This document shows, one piece after another, positions 27,907-38,425 of a stretch of 64,000 nt of DNA (position 1 is the first letter of the stretch; each line of letters opens with the position of its first letter). The DNA lies in assembly GCF_000952155.1 (NCBI RefSeq), contig NZ_JYON01000029.1, forward strand, positions 1 through 64,000. The letters run 5' to 3'. A program made the translations under genes and the position numbers. A model generated the notes under the pieces. That model did not search any database. It was not told the DNA's origin and saw only the letters and a program-made list of their open reading frames with translations. Origin of the DNA: Aliterella atlantica CENA595. Lineage in GTDB: Bacteria > Cyanobacteriota > Cyanobacteriia > Cyanobacteriales > Chroococcidiopsidaceae.

Positions 27907-28641
27907 ATGGTTGACGAAGAAAAAATCACCGAACCGCACAATCAACTTTATAGCGATCCATTAGAGGTCTCACAAGCCACAATGAACGAGACAACGCCAA
28001 CAACAGATTCTAATTTCGATGCCAACACCGCCGCAACACCCACACCAGAAGCAGGGGTGGATATGTCCAGCGATGTTGCTACCCCAGAAAATGCGGCTGC
28101 AACTAACGGCGAAGCCCAAACATCATCCGACGAGCCGCAAATAGCAGCGCTCAAAGCTCAAGTTGAAGAGCGAACAAACCAATATCTGCGAATTGTGGCG
28201 GACTTTGATAACTTCCGCAAGCGATCGCAAAAAGAAAAGGAAGATTTAGAGCAGCAAATCAAAGGCAATACAATCACCGAATTGCTGCCAGTAGTAGATA
28301 ATTTCGAGCGGGCAAGGTCGCAGCTAAAACCGCAAACTGAGGCAGAAATGTCCATGCACAAAAGCTATCAAAGCGTCTACAAGCAGTTGGTAGATTGCCT
28401 CAAGCGCTTGGGTGTAGCCCCCATGCGACCGGAAGGCAAGGAATTTGACCCCAGCCTCCACGAAGCTGTAATGCGCCAACCTAGCGATGAATATCCTGAA
28501 GGTACAGTTTTAGAAGAGTTGGTTAGAGGCTACTTTTTGGGCGATCGCATTTTGCGCCATGCTATGGTCAAAGTGGCTTCTGCTCCTGAACCTGTAGCAA
28601 ATTCTGAAGAAGACTCGACAACTGCCACTGAAGGAAGTTAA
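27907..28641 (+). CDS. grpE: Nucleotide exchange factor GrpE
   Basis: 244 residues. A long Thr/Ala-rich disordered N-terminus (1-75) precedes the coiled coil [37 protein letters not shown] and the beta domain ending [27 protein letters not shown]. GrpE promotes ADP release from DnaK. It heads the forward-strand grpE-dnaK-dnaJ cluster. Confidence 0.96.
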   Translation: MVDEEKITEPHNQLYSDPLEVSQATMNETTPTTDSNFDANTAATPTPEAGVDMSSDVATPENAAATNGEAQTSSDEPQIAALKAQVEERTNQYLRIVADFDNFRKRSQKEKEDLEQQIKGNTITELLPVVDNFERARSQLKPQTEAEMSMHKSYQSVYKQLVDCLKRLGVAPMRPEGKEFDPSLHEAVMRQPSDEYPEGTVLEELVRGYFLGDRILRHAMVKVASAPEPVANSEEDSTTATEGS

Positions 28642-28736
28642 GTTTAGCTTGCACGAACTATAAAGTTCGCGCTAAATAGAAGTGAAAAACATTTCCATAA
28701 ACGACCTTTGACAACAAAGCAAAACTACCACTAAGT

Positions 28737-30710
28737 ATGGGAAAAGTCATCGGCATCGACTTAGGCACGACAAATAGTTGTGTTGCCATCTTAGAAGGTG
28801 GTCAACCAACAGTAATTTCCAATTCAGAAGGCGGGCGCACAACACCAAGTGTAGTAGCATTTGGCAAAGGCAGCGAACGCCTAATCGGGCAGTTGGCAAA
28901 ACGGCAAGCCGTCACCAACGCCGAAAATACAATTTATAGTATCAAGCGGTTTATTGGGCGGCGCTGGGAAGATACAGCATCAGAACGTCAGCGCGTACCC
29001 TATAAATGCGTCAAAGGTCGTGACGATACTGTAGACGTACAAATTCGCGGACGCAATTACACCCCTCAAGAAATTTCGGCAATGATCCTGCACAAGCTCA
29101 AACAGGACGCGGAGAACTTTTTGGGGGAAACTGTAGACCAAGCTGTAATTACCGTCCCTGCCTACTTTACCGATGCCCAAAGGCAAGCAACCAAAGATGC
29201 TGGAACAATTGCTGGATTAGAGGTATTGCGAATCATCAACGAGCCAACCGCCGCTGCTCTTGCTTATGGCATGGATAAGCTCGACCGAGAACAAAAAATC
29301 TTGGTATTTGACTTAGGCGGCGGTACTTTTGATGTATCGATTTTGCAACTAGGAGATGGCGTATTTGAAGTCAAAGCGACTTCAGGAAATAACCATTTAG
29401 GCGGCGATGACTTTGATAACTGCATAGTGCTGTGGCTGCTGTCGCAATTTCAAGAAGAAGAGAAAATTGACCTGTCGCACGATAAGATGGCGCTCCAGCG
29501 CCTCAGAGAAGCCGCAGAGAAAGCAAAAATAGAACTGTCAACCATCGGCACAACGTCGATAAATCTGCCATTTATTACTGCAGATGAAACGGGACCTAAG
29601 CATATGGAGATGGAACTAAGCCGCTCCAAATTTGAAGAATTAGTCGCTCACTTAGTCGAAAGAACCATCGAACCAATGGTACAGGCGCTCAAAGACAGCG
29701 AATTAAAGCCAGCGGACATCGATCGCGTGATTTTAGTCGGTGGTTCTACCCGCATTCCTGCAGTCCAAAACGCCCTGCAAAAATTCTTTGGCGGTAAAGC
29801 AAGCGATCGCTCTGTCAACCCAGATGAAGCTGTAGCATTAGGCGCAGCAATTCAAGGTGGAGTGCTAGGCGGCGAAGTTCAAGATGTATTGCTCTTAGAT
29901 GTTACGCCGCTATCATTGGGTATTGAAACTTTAGGCGAAGTATTTACCAAAGTAATCGAGCGCAATCGCACAATTCCTACTAGCAAGTCACAAGTATTTT
30001 CTACCGCCACAGACGGACAAATTTCTGTAGAAATCCACGTCCTACAAGGCGAACGGGCGATGGCAAAAGATAATAAAAGCTTAGGCAGATTTGTCTTGGC
30101 GGGAATTCCTCCCGCCCCGCGCGGTATGCCGCAAATTGAAGTCAGTTTTGAAATCGATGTCAATGGAATTTTAAAAGTTTTAGCTCAAGATAAAGGTACG
30201 GGGCGAGAACAAAGCATTCGGATTACCAGCACTGGCGGCTTAACTGCTAGCGAAGTCGAACGGATGCGTCAAGAAGCGGAAATGTTCGCCGACCAAGACA
30301 GGAAACGCATCGAACTAATTGAACTGAGAAACCAAGCTGAAAACTTATTCTACAGCTACGAATCAACCGTAAAAGATAACGGCGCTTTGATCGGTGACGA
30401 TTTGAAAACTCAAGCCGAGACAGAAATGGCGCAGTTAAAAGCACTGCTCAACGATTCAGCCACTAGCTTAGACACAGTTACGCACAAGATAGATAGTTTT
30501 CAGCAATTGTTGCTGACAATTGGTACTAGCGTCTACAAAAAAGCAAGTTCTGGGGCGCACGACTTTATTGAAACTGTCACCGCCAGCAAACAGACATTGC
30601 CCCAAACTACCACGAGCGCTAAAACTTCAACACCCCCTGCTAACGATGACTTCGATCTAAGTTTCGATCAAGATAGTACAGTTACAGTTGATTATGAGGC
30701 GATCGAATAA
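28737..30710 (+). CDS. dnaK: Molecular chaperone DnaK
   Basis: 657 residues. [14 protein letters not shown] at the start, [27 protein letters not shown] and [11 protein letters not shown] in the ATPase, then the substrate domain with [13 protein letters not shown]. The C-terminus ends [20 protein letters not shown], unlike the usual DAEF-type tail, so this may be a diverged cyanobacterial paralogue (DnaK1/2/3 cannot be settled here). It acts with GrpE and the downstream DnaJ. Confidence 0.97.
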   Translation: MGKVIGIDLGTTNSCVAILEGGQPTVISNSEGGRTTPSVVAFGKGSERLIGQLAKRQAVTNAENTIYSIKRFIGRRWEDTASERQRVPYKCVKGRDDTVDVQIRGRNYTPQEISAMILHKLKQDAENFLGETVDQAVITVPAYFTDAQRQATKDAGTIAGLEVLRIINEPTAAALAYGMDKLDREQKILVFDLGGGTFDVSILQLGDGVFEVKATSGNNHLGGDDFDNCIVLWLLSQFQEEEKIDLSHDKMALQRLREAAEKAKIELSTIGTTSINLPFITADETGPKHMEMELSRSKFEELVAHLVERTIEPMVQALKDSELKPADIDRVILVGGSTRIPAVQNALQKFFGGKASDRSVNPDEAVALGAAIQGGVLGGEVQDVLLLDVTPLSLGIETLGEVFTKVIERNRTIPTSKSQVFSTATDGQISVEIHVLQGERAMAKDNKSLGRFVLAGIPPAPRGMPQIEVSFEIDVNGILKVLAQDKGTGREQSIRITSTGGLTASEVERMRQEAEMFADQDRKRIELIELRNQAENLFYSYESTVKDNGALIGDDLKTQAETEMAQLKALLNDSATSLDTVTHKIDSFQQLLLTIGTSVYKKASSGAHDFIETVTASKQTLPQTTTSAKTSTPPANDDFDLSFDQDSTVTVDYEAIE

Positions 30711-30829
30711 TGTAGGCTTGTTAGAAATATAATTATTTGGATACATTTAGTAATAGAAGCTTTGATTTAGCTAAAAACTAATATCCATCAGCCGATAGTC
30801 AACCTTAACTCCAAACAAAGCAGCGCTTT

Positions 30830-31963
30830 ATGGCTCGCGACTACTACGAAATATTAGGTGTTTCTCGTAATGCAGACAAAGAAGAAATCAAATCTTCTTA
30901 CCGCCGCCTAGCGCGAAAATACCACCCAGACGTGAACAAAGAGGCTGGAGCCGAAGATCGCTTTAAAGAAATCAATCGCGCTTATGAAGTGCTATCAGAG
31001 CCAGAAATGCGCGATCGCTACGATCGCTTTGGCGAAGCTGGAGTAGCGGCTGGTGCTGGCGCTGGCTTTCAAGACTTTGGCGACATTGGCGGCTTTGCTG
31101 ATATTTTCGAGAACTTATTTAACAACTTTGCTGGCGGCGTGGCGGGGGGTCAAAGTCAACGGCGGCGCAATGGTCCGGTGCGCGGCGATGACTTGCGCCT
31201 AGACCTCAAATTAGACTTTAGAGAAGCTGTATTTGGGGGCGAAAAAGAAATTCGCATCTCCCACCTAGAAACGTGCGAAGTTTGCTCTGGTTCTGGGGCA
31301 AAGCCTGGTACTCGTCCTCGGACTTGCTCGACTTGTACGGGTTCGGGGCAAGTACGCCGCGTGACCAGAACGCCTTTTGGTAGCTTTACTCAAGTTTCCG
31401 CTTGTCCCACTTGTAACGGTACGGGGCAGATGATTGAGGAAAAATGCGAAACTTGCGAAGGTAAAGGCGCACATCAAGTTACGAAAAAGCTCAAAATTAC
31501 GATTCCAGCCGGAGTAGATAACGGTACGCGCTTGCGGATTTCCGCAGAGGGCGATGCAGGGCAGCGCAACGGTCCTCCAGGCGATCTTTATGTCTATTTG
31601 TTTGTTAATGAAGATGCTGAGTTTAAGCGCGATGGCATCGACATCTTATCGGAGATTAAAATTAGCTACCTGCAAGCAATTTTAGGCTCAAGAATTGAAA
31701 TTAATACAGTAGATGGACCTGTAGAACAAACTATAGCGCCTGGAACGCAGCCAAATATAGTCCTAACTTTGGAAAATCATGGCGTACCGCGTTTGGGAAA
31801 TCCAGTTAGTCGGGGCAACCATTTAGTTACAGTGTTAGTAGATATTCCCACCAAACTTACTAGCGAAGAGAAAGAATTGCTAGACAAGTTAGCAAAAATT
31901 AGAGGCGATCGCACTGGAAAAGGTGGTAGAGACGGATTTTTAGGAAATTTATTTCAGCGATGA
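30830..31963 (+). CDS. dnaJ: Chaperone DnaJ, type I
   Basis: 377 residues. J domain with KYHPDVN, glycine/phenylalanine region, four zinc-finger repeats ([32 protein letters not shown]) and C-terminal substrate domain. It delivers clients to DnaK and stimulates its ATPase. Its last four bases overlap the TusA-family start, so the run dnaJ-tusA-rsgA is coupled. Confidence 0.97.
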   Translation: MARDYYEILGVSRNADKEEIKSSYRRLARKYHPDVNKEAGAEDRFKEINRAYEVLSEPEMRDRYDRFGEAGVAAGAGAGFQDFGDIGGFADIFENLFNNFAGGVAGGQSQRRRNGPVRGDDLRLDLKLDFREAVFGGEKEIRISHLETCEVCSGSGAKPGTRPRTCSTCTGSGQVRRVTRTPFGSFTQVSACPTCNGTGQMIEEKCETCEGKGAHQVTKKLKITIPAGVDNGTRLRISAEGDAGQRNGPPGDLYVYLFVNEDAEFKRDGIDILSEIKISYLQAILGSRIEINTVDGPVEQTIAPGTQPNIVLTLENHGVPRLGNPVSRGNHLVTVLVDIPTKLTSEEKELLDKLAKIRGDRTGKGGRDGFLGNLFQR

Positions 31964-32211
31964 GCAATCCATTATCTGCTCCTGATGCCAATCTCGACTT
32001 ACGCGGTACGCCCTGCCCGATCAACTTTGTGCGGACTAAATTGCGTCTGGAACAAATGCAGCCAGGGGCATTGTTAGAAGTGTGGTTAGATCCAGGCGAA
32101 CCAATCGAGCAAGTCCCCGACAGCCTGACAATGGCAGGTTATAGCGTCGAGCAAATTGTGGAGGCATCTGGCTATTTTTCCCTTTTAGTACGTCGCCCGC
32201 TTGCTGCATGA
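31960..32211 (+). CDS. TusA/SirA family sulfur-carrier protein
   Basis: 83 residues. Fold motif [17 protein letters not shown] with the reactive Cys in CPIN, then [18 protein letters not shown]. TusA-family proteins carry persulfide sulfur for tRNA thiolation, molybdenum cofactor or Fe-S metabolism. Start ATG overlaps dnaJ and its stop overlaps the rsgA start, both by 4 bases. Confidence 0.93.
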   Translation: MSNPLSAPDANLDLRGTPCPINFVRTKLRLEQMQPGALLEVWLDPGEPIEQVPDSLTMAGYSVEQIVEASGYFSLLVRRPLAA

Positions 32212-33278
32212 TGGCGTTGGAGGAAGATAAGCACAGCCTGTTAGGTACTGTAGTTGCAGTCCAAGCAAATTACTACCAAGTAAAGTTAGCAGAAACTTTG
32301 CTGTTGTGTACTCGCCGCGCCCTTCTCAAAAAAATTGGGCAGAAAGTGATGGTAGGCGATCGCGTGGAAGTAGTAGAACCAGATTGGGCAGGGGGGAGAG
32401 GTGCGATCGCCAATGTTTTGCCCAGAAAGACAGAGCTAAATCGCCCCCCCATTGCCAACGCCGAGCAAATTCTGTTAGTTTTTGCTCTAGAAGAACCTAC
32501 CCTCGATCCCCATCAATTGAGCCGCTTTTTGATCAAAGCAGAATCTACTAGCTTAGATGTATGCTTGTGCTTGAATAAAAGCGACCTACTTGGCAGCGAA
32601 CAATTGGAAGAATGGCGATCGCGCTTGCAACAGTGGGGCTACGAGCCGATATTTATTAGCGTTGAAGCTAATATTGCCATAGAAGCAGTTAGCCAGCAAC
32701 TACAAGATAAAATTACAGTTGTTGCTGGTCCTTCTGGAGTCGGTAAATCTAGCTTAATCAATCAACTAATTCCTACAGTAAATTTGCGCGTTAGTGCAGT
32801 TTCAGGCAAATTAGGCAGAGGGCGGCATACTACCCGCCACGTAGAATTATTTGATTTGCCCACAGGGGGATTGCTAGCTGATACTCCTGGGTTTAATCAA
32901 CCAGATTTAGATTGTACCCCCGAAGAATTGGTTAATTATTTTCCCGAAGCTAGACAGCGATTAGCCGTTGCTAGCTGTCAATTTAGTAATTGCCTGCACC
33001 GAGACGAGCCAAACTGCGCTGTCAGGGGCGATTGGGAGCGCTACGAGCATTATTTAGACTTTTTGGCAGAAGCGATCGCTCGCACCGATGCTCTCAACCA
33101 ACAAGCAGATCCCGAATCTAGTCACAAGTTAAAAACCAAGCGCGGTAAAAGTCAGTACGAACCCAAGCTAGAAACGAAAAAGTATCGGCGCACATCGCGG
33201 CGGACGCAACAACAGCAGCTACAACAGTTGTACGAGGATACAGAAGACAACGAGGAAAATACTACCAGCACAAGCTAG
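32208..33278 (+). CDS. rsgA: Ribosome small subunit-dependent GTPase RsgA
   Basis: 356 residues. An OB-fold N-terminus, circularly permuted GTPase motifs NKSD (G4), GPSGVGKSSLIN (G1) and DTPGF (G3), and a C-terminal zinc knuckle C-x5-C-x-H-x5-C (CQFSNCLHRDEPNC). It matures the 30S ribosomal subunit. A basic and Gln-rich tail (RRTSRRTQQQQLQQL) extends past the usual end. The start MMALE overlaps tusA. Confidence 0.96.
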   Translation: MMALEEDKHSLLGTVVAVQANYYQVKLAETLLLCTRRALLKKIGQKVMVGDRVEVVEPDWAGGRGAIANVLPRKTELNRPPIANAEQILLVFALEEPTLDPHQLSRFLIKAESTSLDVCLCLNKSDLLGSEQLEEWRSRLQQWGYEPIFISVEANIAIEAVSQQLQDKITVVAGPSGVGKSSLINQLIPTVNLRVSAVSGKLGRGRHTTRHVELFDLPTGGLLADTPGFNQPDLDCTPEELVNYFPEARQRLAVASCQFSNCLHRDEPNCAVRGDWERYEHYLDFLAEAIARTDALNQQADPESSHKLKTKRGKSQYEPKLETKKYRRTSRRTQQQQLQQLYEDTEDNEENTTSTS

Positions 33279-33312
33279 ATTGTTAGACCTCTTGCATAAG
33301 TCCATAATTCAA

Positions 33313-33340
33313 GGGACAAGGGGACAAGGAGACAAGGGGG
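33313..33340. repeat. Short tandem G/A-rich repeat
   Basis: Three copies of an 8-base unit (GGGACAAG, GGGACAAG, GAGACAAG) followed by GGGG. It lies in the 133-base rsgA-grxC gap. This kind of purine-rich tandem repeat recurs in cyanobacterial intergenic DNA; a related purine-rich tract is at 21784-21812. Confidence 0.7.
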
Positions 33341-33411
33341 AATACAGGGGGATCGCTACTTTTGCCAGAAGTCTATTCTAAAATTAAGAATTATTACTTA
33401 TAGTACCAGCC

Positions 33412-33675
33412 ATGAGCGCCAAAATTGAAATTTACACGTGGAGAACCTGCCCGTATTGCATTCGGGCGAAACAATTACTCAAAAGTAAGGGCGTAGAATT
33501 TACAGAATATAGTATTGATGGCGATGAAGCAGCGCGATCGCAAATGGCACAAAGAGCCAACGGCAGACGTTCTGTACCGCAAATATTTATCAACGACCAA
33601 CATATAGGCGGCTGCGACGATATTCACGATTTAGATTGGCAAGGCAAACTCGATCCTCTACTAGCAGCTAAATAA
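33412..33675 (+). CDS. grxC: Glutaredoxin 3
   Basis: 87 residues. The dithiol active site is CPYC in WRTCPYCIRAKQLL, and the cis-Pro/glutathione site is SVPQIFINDQHIGGCDD. It reduces protein disulfides with glutathione in the cytoplasm. It sits 72 bp upstream of gshB on the same strand, an arrangement I recall as common in cyanobacteria. Confidence 0.96.
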   Translation: MSAKIEIYTWRTCPYCIRAKQLLKSKGVEFTEYSIDGDEAARSQMAQRANGRRSVPQIFINDQHIGGCDDIHDLDWQGKLDPLLAAK

Positions 33676-33747
33676 TGTCCTGTAAGATTGCCCCGCAAGC
33701 AAGTTAAATAGAACATAGTCGCACTTTATTCACAAAAAATAGTCAGC

Positions 33748-34707
33748 GTGCTAAAACTTGCTTTTATCATCGATCCTATAGCCAAACTCGATCCAGGTCA
33801 CGATACTAGCGTGGCACTAATGGAAGCAGCGCAAGCGCTTGGTCATCAAGTTTGGGTGACTCAAGCGAACTTGCTTAGTGTTATCGCTGGCAAAGCTTGG
33901 GCGCAGTTAGAACGGGTGCAATTGCAGCCAGTAGAATTAGTAGCAGGGCGTTGGGTAGCAAAATCTCCTTGGTACGAGTTAGGCGATCGCACCAATGCGC
34001 CTTTAGAATCTATGGATGCGGTATTTATGCGGACAGATCCGCCTGTAGATGTCACTTACCTCTACGCCACCTACATCCTCGATTATATAGATAAGGCAAA
34101 AACCTTAGTAGTTAACAATCCCCAAGGGCTAAGGGCAGCTAACGAAAAGATGTACGCCCTGCAATTTACCAATTCGATCCCCGAAACGATTGTTAGTCCA
34201 GACAAACAAATTATTCGCCAATTTGTCGAGTCCAAAGGCGCAGCAATACTTAAGCCTTTAGGGAATAAAGCTGGAGAGGGAATACTGTATTTAGAACCGA
34301 GCGATCGCAACTTCAACTCTATAGTTGAACTTAGCACTCTCCAAGGCAGAGTTCCGGTAATGGTGCAGACGTTTTTACCCGCAGCCAAAGAGGGAGACAA
34401 GCGCATTATTTTACTCGATGGAGAACCAATTGGCGCTCTCAATCGCTTATCTTCCGGCAATGAGTTTCGCAACAATATGGCAGCAGGCGGGACAGTAGCA
34501 TCAACAGCAATTACCGACAGGGAGCAAGAAATTTGTGCAGAAGTTGCCCCCCTTCTGCGGCGAGACGGCTTGTATTTTGTTGGGATTGATGTAATTGGCG
34601 GCTATTTAACAGAAGTCAACGTTACTAGCCCTACTGGCATTAGGGAAATAGACCGCCTAGATGGGACGAACTTAGGGGCGCGAGTTATCCAATGGGTACA
34701 ACGTTAG
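33748..34707 (+). CDS. gshB: Glutathione synthetase
   Basis: 319 residues, GTG start at 33748. ATP-grasp fold with FMRTDPPVD, ILKPLGNKAGEGILYL and EVNVTSPTGIREID. It joins gamma-glutamylcysteine and glycine using ATP. It follows grxC and ends convergently with ftsZ, 30 bases apart. Confidence 0.96.
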   Translation: MLKLAFIIDPIAKLDPGHDTSVALMEAAQALGHQVWVTQANLLSVIAGKAWAQLERVQLQPVELVAGRWVAKSPWYELGDRTNAPLESMDAVFMRTDPPVDVTYLYATYILDYIDKAKTLVVNNPQGLRAANEKMYALQFTNSIPETIVSPDKQIIRQFVESKGAAILKPLGNKAGEGILYLEPSDRNFNSIVELSTLQGRVPVMVQTFLPAAKEGDKRIILLDGEPIGALNRLSSGNEFRNNMAAGGTVASTAITDREQEICAEVAPLLRRDGLYFVGIDVIGGYLTEVNVTSPTGIREIDRLDGTNLGARVIQWVQR

Positions 34708-34720
34708 AGGAGCTTTGCTA

Positions 34721-34747
34721 CGCGCCCTTACTCCCTCTAAGGGCGCG
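34721..34747. terminator. Hairpin shared by the gshB and ftsZ 3' ends
   Basis: CGCGCCCTTA (34721-34730) and TAAGGGCGCG (34738-34747) form a perfect 10-bp stem with a 7-base loop. It overlaps the last codons and the TAG of ftsZ on the reverse strand. No long T-run follows on either strand, so it may act by stalling or stabilising both messages. Confidence 0.6.
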
Positions 34748-36008
34748 GTTGTCTTCTTCTTTGCAAAAAATCAGGTATATCTAGTCCTGGCTTTTCTTTA
34801 GGTTCAGCAGCTTGCGGTGCTGTTGGCTGCGATGTATTTGCGGGGGAATTTGGTGGCGCTGGTTTCGGGGATACTTTTGTCAGCGTTTGAGGGGCAGCTT
34901 GAACTTCGCCTGTAAAGCCTGTTGCGATAACTGTAATTCTGACTTCGCCTTGCAATCGATCGTCAATCACTGCGCCAAAAATGATATTGGCATTGGGATC
35001 GACTACTTCGTAAATCGTTTCTGCGGCAGCATTTACCTCATGTAAAGTTAGATCGCTACCGCCAGTAATATTAAAAACAACGCCTCTGGCTCCTTCAATA
35101 GAAGACTCTAGTAAGGGCGATGAAATAGCTGCATTAGCAGCTTCCCTAGCACGAGATTTGCCCGAACCAATGCCAATTCCCATCAATGCCGAACCCGCAT
35201 CTGCCATAATCGCCCGTACATCAGCAAAGTCAACGTTGACTAAACCAGGGATGGTAATAATATCAGAAATTCCCTGCACCCCCTGACGCAAAACGTCATC
35301 GGCATAGCGAAAAGCTTCTTGTACTGGGGTTTGTTCGGAAATCACCGACAGCAATTTATCGTTGGGAATGACAATGAGCGTATCTACTCGGCTTTCTAAT
35401 GCTTCAATTCCTTGCTCGGCTTGACTTGTGCGTCGTCGCCCTTCAAATACAAACGGACGCGTCACGACACCAACTGTAAGAGCGCCCATTTCTTTGGCTA
35501 TTTCTGCAACTATTGGGGCTGCGCCCGTACCCGTACCACCACCCATGCCAGAGGTGATAAATACTAAGTCAGAGCCTTCTAAGGCAGCCGCAATTTCATC
35601 GCGGGATTCTTCTGCTGCTTTTTGACCAATTGCTGGATTGCCACCTGCTCCCAAACCGCGCGTGAGCTTTTGTCCGATTTGCAAGCGTTTGCAGGGGGAT
35701 GATTGTACCAATGCTTGAGCGTCTGTGTTGATTGTCCAAAATTCAATGCCAGCCACATTACTCGCAATCATGCGGTTGACTGCATTGCCGCCACCGCCGC
35801 CAACGCCAATTACTTTAATATTAGCTACTCGACCGGGTACGATTTCATCTAACAAGTTATCTTCCCCCGGTACGCCATTACCCGCATCGCGCCCGAAATG
35901 CAGTCCAGAATTGCTAAAGGGATTGGTAGAATTTACTGCCAGCGCGTACCGAGACTGTCCTGATGATTGAGTGTTTTTATGGGCAAGCCCTTGTTTATTA
36001 TTAAACAT
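34737..36008 (-). CDS. ftsZ: Cell division protein FtsZ
   Basis: 423 residues. After a roughly 55-residue N-terminal extension, [16 protein letters not shown] and the tubulin signature [10 protein letters not shown] are clear, as are the T7 loop region [15 protein letters not shown] and a Pro-rich linker. The C-terminal peptide is [18 protein letters not shown]-dependent polymerisation forms the division ring. It follows ftsQ on the same strand after about 500 bases containing a small RHH gene. Confidence 0.98.
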   Translation of the reverse strand: MFNNKQGLAHKNTQSSGQSRYALAVNSTNPFSNSGLHFGRDAGNGVPGEDNLLDEIVPGRVANIKVIGVGGGGGNAVNRMIASNVAGIEFWTINTDAQALVQSSPCKRLQIGQKLTRGLGAGGNPAIGQKAAEESRDEIAAALEGSDLVFITSGMGGGTGTGAAPIVAEIAKEMGALTVGVVTRPFVFEGRRRTSQAEQGIEALESRVDTLIVIPNDKLLSVISEQTPVQEAFRYADDVLRQGVQGISDIITIPGLVNVDFADVRAIMADAGSALMGIGIGSGKSRAREAANAAISSPLLESSIEGARGVVFNITGGSDLTLHEVNAAAETIYEVVDPNANIIFGAVIDDRLQGEVRITVIATGFTGEVQAAPQTLTKVSPKPAPPNSPANTSQPTAPQAAEPKEKPGLDIPDFLQRRRQPRP

Positions 36009-36325
36009 AATTGCAATTTTTGAATTTTTATAAACAACTTTGGGTAATATGGCTAAAAGTTTACTATAAATTTGCCTTCTGGTTCCTCTAGCTGAGATTT
36101 TGACTTGTTGTCAGCGTATCAGATGCAAATTATTCATCTTATATACGCGCCAGGTATTCGTAGCTTAGAATTGTCCGGCTGCTGAGAAGGTTTTTCAAGT
36201 ATTTTTAGCTACAACCAGTAATTTGTCAAAATTTCGTGTCAACATCTGTAATTACTCCTTTTAGTTGCGATCGCTTACTTTGACAGAAGTAAGTTAATTT
36301 TGGGTTAAAAGTCTTTAGTCCTGTT
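36009..36325. other. Intergenic region upstream of ftsZ
   Basis: 317 AT-rich bases between ftsZ and the small RHH gene, presumably carrying the ftsZ promoter. I see a HIP1 site (36268-36275) but no convincing RNA gene. Confidence 0.5.
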
Positions 36326-36460
36326 TTAGAGCTTTTGATTGAGGGAGCGAATAAACTCTCTGACCACATCTGTTTTTGTCCTTTGATACTTATGACAATA
36401 TTGCTCTAGTATCTTCATTTCTAGCTCTGGCAGTCTGATACTTAAATGACTTTCTAACAT
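36326..36460 (-). CDS. 44-residue ribbon-helix-helix (CopG-type) DNA-binding protein between ftsQ and ftsZ
   Basis: ATG at 36460, TAA at 36328-36326. The protein MLESHLSIRLPELEMKILEQ then YCHKYQRTKTDVVREFIRSLNQKL has the RHH pattern: a short beta strand (LSIRLP), helix A (LEMKILEQYCHKY) and helix B after the turn QRTKTDVVREFIRSL. The turn R-T-K-T-D-V-V-R-E is typical of CopG/Arc-type repressors. Too small for standard ORF cut-offs. Its position between ftsQ and ftsZ on the same strand suggests a role in expression of ftsZ, as inference. Confidence 0.72.
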   Translation of the reverse strand: MLESHLSIRLPELEMKILEQYCHKYQRTKTDVVREFIRSLNQKL

Positions 36461-36509
36461 TATTGGTGCTGCAATTTGCTTTACAGTCACTAGGTTACAC
36501 TACCTACGC

Positions 36510-37328
36510 CTAATTTTGCTTGGTTTTTGGTTCAAGAAATTTTGTTTGAATATACGGATTATCAGGATTACTTAAATCTATGTAATTAATTTGACTATGA
36601 GGAACTTTGGTTGGCAGGGAACCCATTCTCTGCAGGACTTGCAATTGTTTTGTCAGTAGCGGACTATAAGGACCGAGATGTACATTTCCTAGTTCAGTTT
36701 TTAAAATTAAGTTGTGCGGATTTTGACAATCAATCTCTGTTATTTTTACTTGCGCTTTGCTGACTGTTTGATAAAGTTCGCGCCAATAAGGTTGATATTG
36801 CTCTACTTGTCCTAAAACTTTTAGTTTTGGCATTTGAAACGAGGTACTGTTTGGTGCGGCATAACTTTGAATTGGTATCCATACACCATCTTCAGCAATT
36901 AAACCTGTAGTTGGCAGGGCGCGAGTTTTGGTGATGGCGACTGCTACGGGTACTCTTTCTTGCACTTGCAGCGTGACCCTAGGCGGAAATAGTTTGCGCG
37001 TAATGCTAGCATCGGCAATTGTCGGCTGGGATTCCAAAGCGCGGGCTAATTCTTCTGGTTGAATTTCTAACAAAGATTTGGGATAAGCAACTGGTAGATA
37101 AGATTGAATCGCCTGCGTAGACAGGAGTTTGTTGCCAAAAATAGTAATTTGCTTGGCTTCCTTTACTACCCAAATTGGTTGATTAACTCCCCAGATAAGT
37201 CCACCTAAAAGGCAACTTGCAGCCAAGGTTCTCCAAATCGACTGAGCTTGTTCGATCCTTCTGGTACGGCGCAGTACCGAGCGTCTCTGTTCCAACTCTA
37301 GTTGAGAAATAGGTGTAATATCCTTCAT
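36510..37328 (-). CDS. ftsQ: Cell division protein FtsQ/DivIB, POTRA-domain protein
   Basis: 272 residues. A basic cytoplasmic N-terminus (RRSVLRRTRRIEQ), one transmembrane helix (about 32-50), a POTRA domain (ITIFGNKLLSTQAIQSYLP.., VQERVPVAV) and a C-terminal beta domain. FtsQ links early and late divisome proteins. ftsZ lies downstream on the same strand. Confidence 0.9.
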   Translation of the reverse strand: MKDITPISQLELEQRRSVLRRTRRIEQAQSIWRTLAASCLLGGLIWGVNQPIWVVKEAKQITIFGNKLLSTQAIQSYLPVAYPKSLLEIQPEELARALESQPTIADASITRKLFPPRVTLQVQERVPVAVAITKTRALPTTGLIAEDGVWIPIQSYAAPNSTSFQMPKLKVLGQVEQYQPYWRELYQTVSKAQVKITEIDCQNPHNLILKTELGNVHLGPYSPLLTKQLQVLQRMGSLPTKVPHSQINYIDLSNPDNPYIQTKFLEPKTKQN

Positions 37329-37863
37329 ATTCAGGTATTAATAATATTAATAAGAATCAAAACCTTTTTAAGATTTTTATATATGTTTTAAACTAGCTAA
37401 CCCATGCTCTCATTGGCGCAAGCCTCTGAGATTTTGCAGTGAATTTTCTGCCTGTAAGCCATGTACTGTTAAAATCCAAACATTTAATTGTCAAGTATGG
37501 TATCACGTACATTCTCAACTGTTGCGTGTAAATACATAAATCCATAATTTTTTAAGTTTGGAGTAGAAACAAATATTGCTTAGTTAAAGTCAAGCTCAAT
37601 CTATAAATGATTGTAATTAGTCACTAAATTTACAACAGTTATGCTGTAAATTTAGCTGAAACACTTAGTTTTCTAGCAATTAGCTGCAACAATTAATAAA
37701 TATAAGTAGCAAAGATAACATATATAGTTTTATTAGTAGTTATCTATACCACTAAAAAAAGTTGTAGCTATTACACGCGATCGCCAAACGAACCTAGTAT
37801 TGTTATAAATAGGTTTAATCTACTATTAAATACAATATTGTCCGCGCAATTACCCTGTAACTT
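37329..37863. other. AT-rich intergenic region between ftsQ and an AllA-like gene
   Basis: 535 bases, divergent promoters. It contains one striking palindrome at 37624-37655, listed separately. I see no ORF with a good start and no RNA structure I can name. Confidence 0.5.
37624..37655. promoter_or_regulatory. Long perfect palindrome, possible regulator site
   Basis: CTAAATTTACA (37624-37634) and TGTAAATTTAG (37645-37655) are perfect 11-base arms around a 10-base spacer. It lies about 300 bases from ftsQ and 209 bases upstream of the AllA-like gene, so it could control either. There is no T-run next to it, so it does not look like a terminator. Confidence 0.55.
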
Positions 37864-38358
37864 ATGCCTGCAGCTAAGTTATTAAAGCAAATCAAGGCTC
37901 AACAAATAACTCCAGACAAATTTCAAAAGTACGGTCAGGTAATTTATGCTGCTTGCGATCGCAAACCATACGATCTTGCAGATGCATCCCTAGTTCTCAA
38001 TCTGGGTACTCCTCGCTTCTACATTATGCGCTGCAGGGGACGAGAGCGTAAATTTTCGCAAATGACTCGCCATTTACAATGTACGCAGTGTCTAGGTTCG
38101 CTAGCAGGCAAACCTTGGCTAATTGCGGTTGCACCTCCATCGGCTGCACCCTATCCCTCAATCTCAGAAATTGCCGCTTTTCACATTCTAGGCGACTGTT
38201 TTATCAAATTAGAGCGGGGAACTTGGCACGCTGGACCTTATTTCGATACCAAGGTTATTGATTTTTACAATTTGGAACTTAGCGATACCAATATTAGCGA
38301 TCGCCACACTGCCAACTTAAAACCAAAAGACAACTTAGAGCTAGAAATTATTCTGTAA
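37864..38358 (+). CDS. Ureidoglycolate lyase (AllA) family protein
   Basis: 164 residues. LGTPRFYIMRCRGRERKFSQMTRHLQCTQCLGSLAGKPWLIAVAPP and RGTWHAGPYFD match the AllA cupin-like fold, with the conserved H and E in MTRH and the GTWHAGP motif. AllA cleaves ureidoglycolate to glyoxylate and urea in purine catabolism. No other allantoin genes are nearby, so the substrate may be something else. Confidence 0.82.
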   Translation: MPAAKLLKQIKAQQITPDKFQKYGQVIYAACDRKPYDLADASLVLNLGTPRFYIMRCRGRERKFSQMTRHLQCTQCLGSLAGKPWLIAVAPPSAAPYPSISEIAAFHILGDCFIKLERGTWHAGPYFDTKVIDFYNLELSDTNISDRHTANLKPKDNLELEIIL

Positions 38359-38425
38359 TGCAAAGGAATAGTTGGCGCTCGGCTGTGAACTTTGCAATTC
38401 TAATCTTTCCGGCTACCAAACCAAG

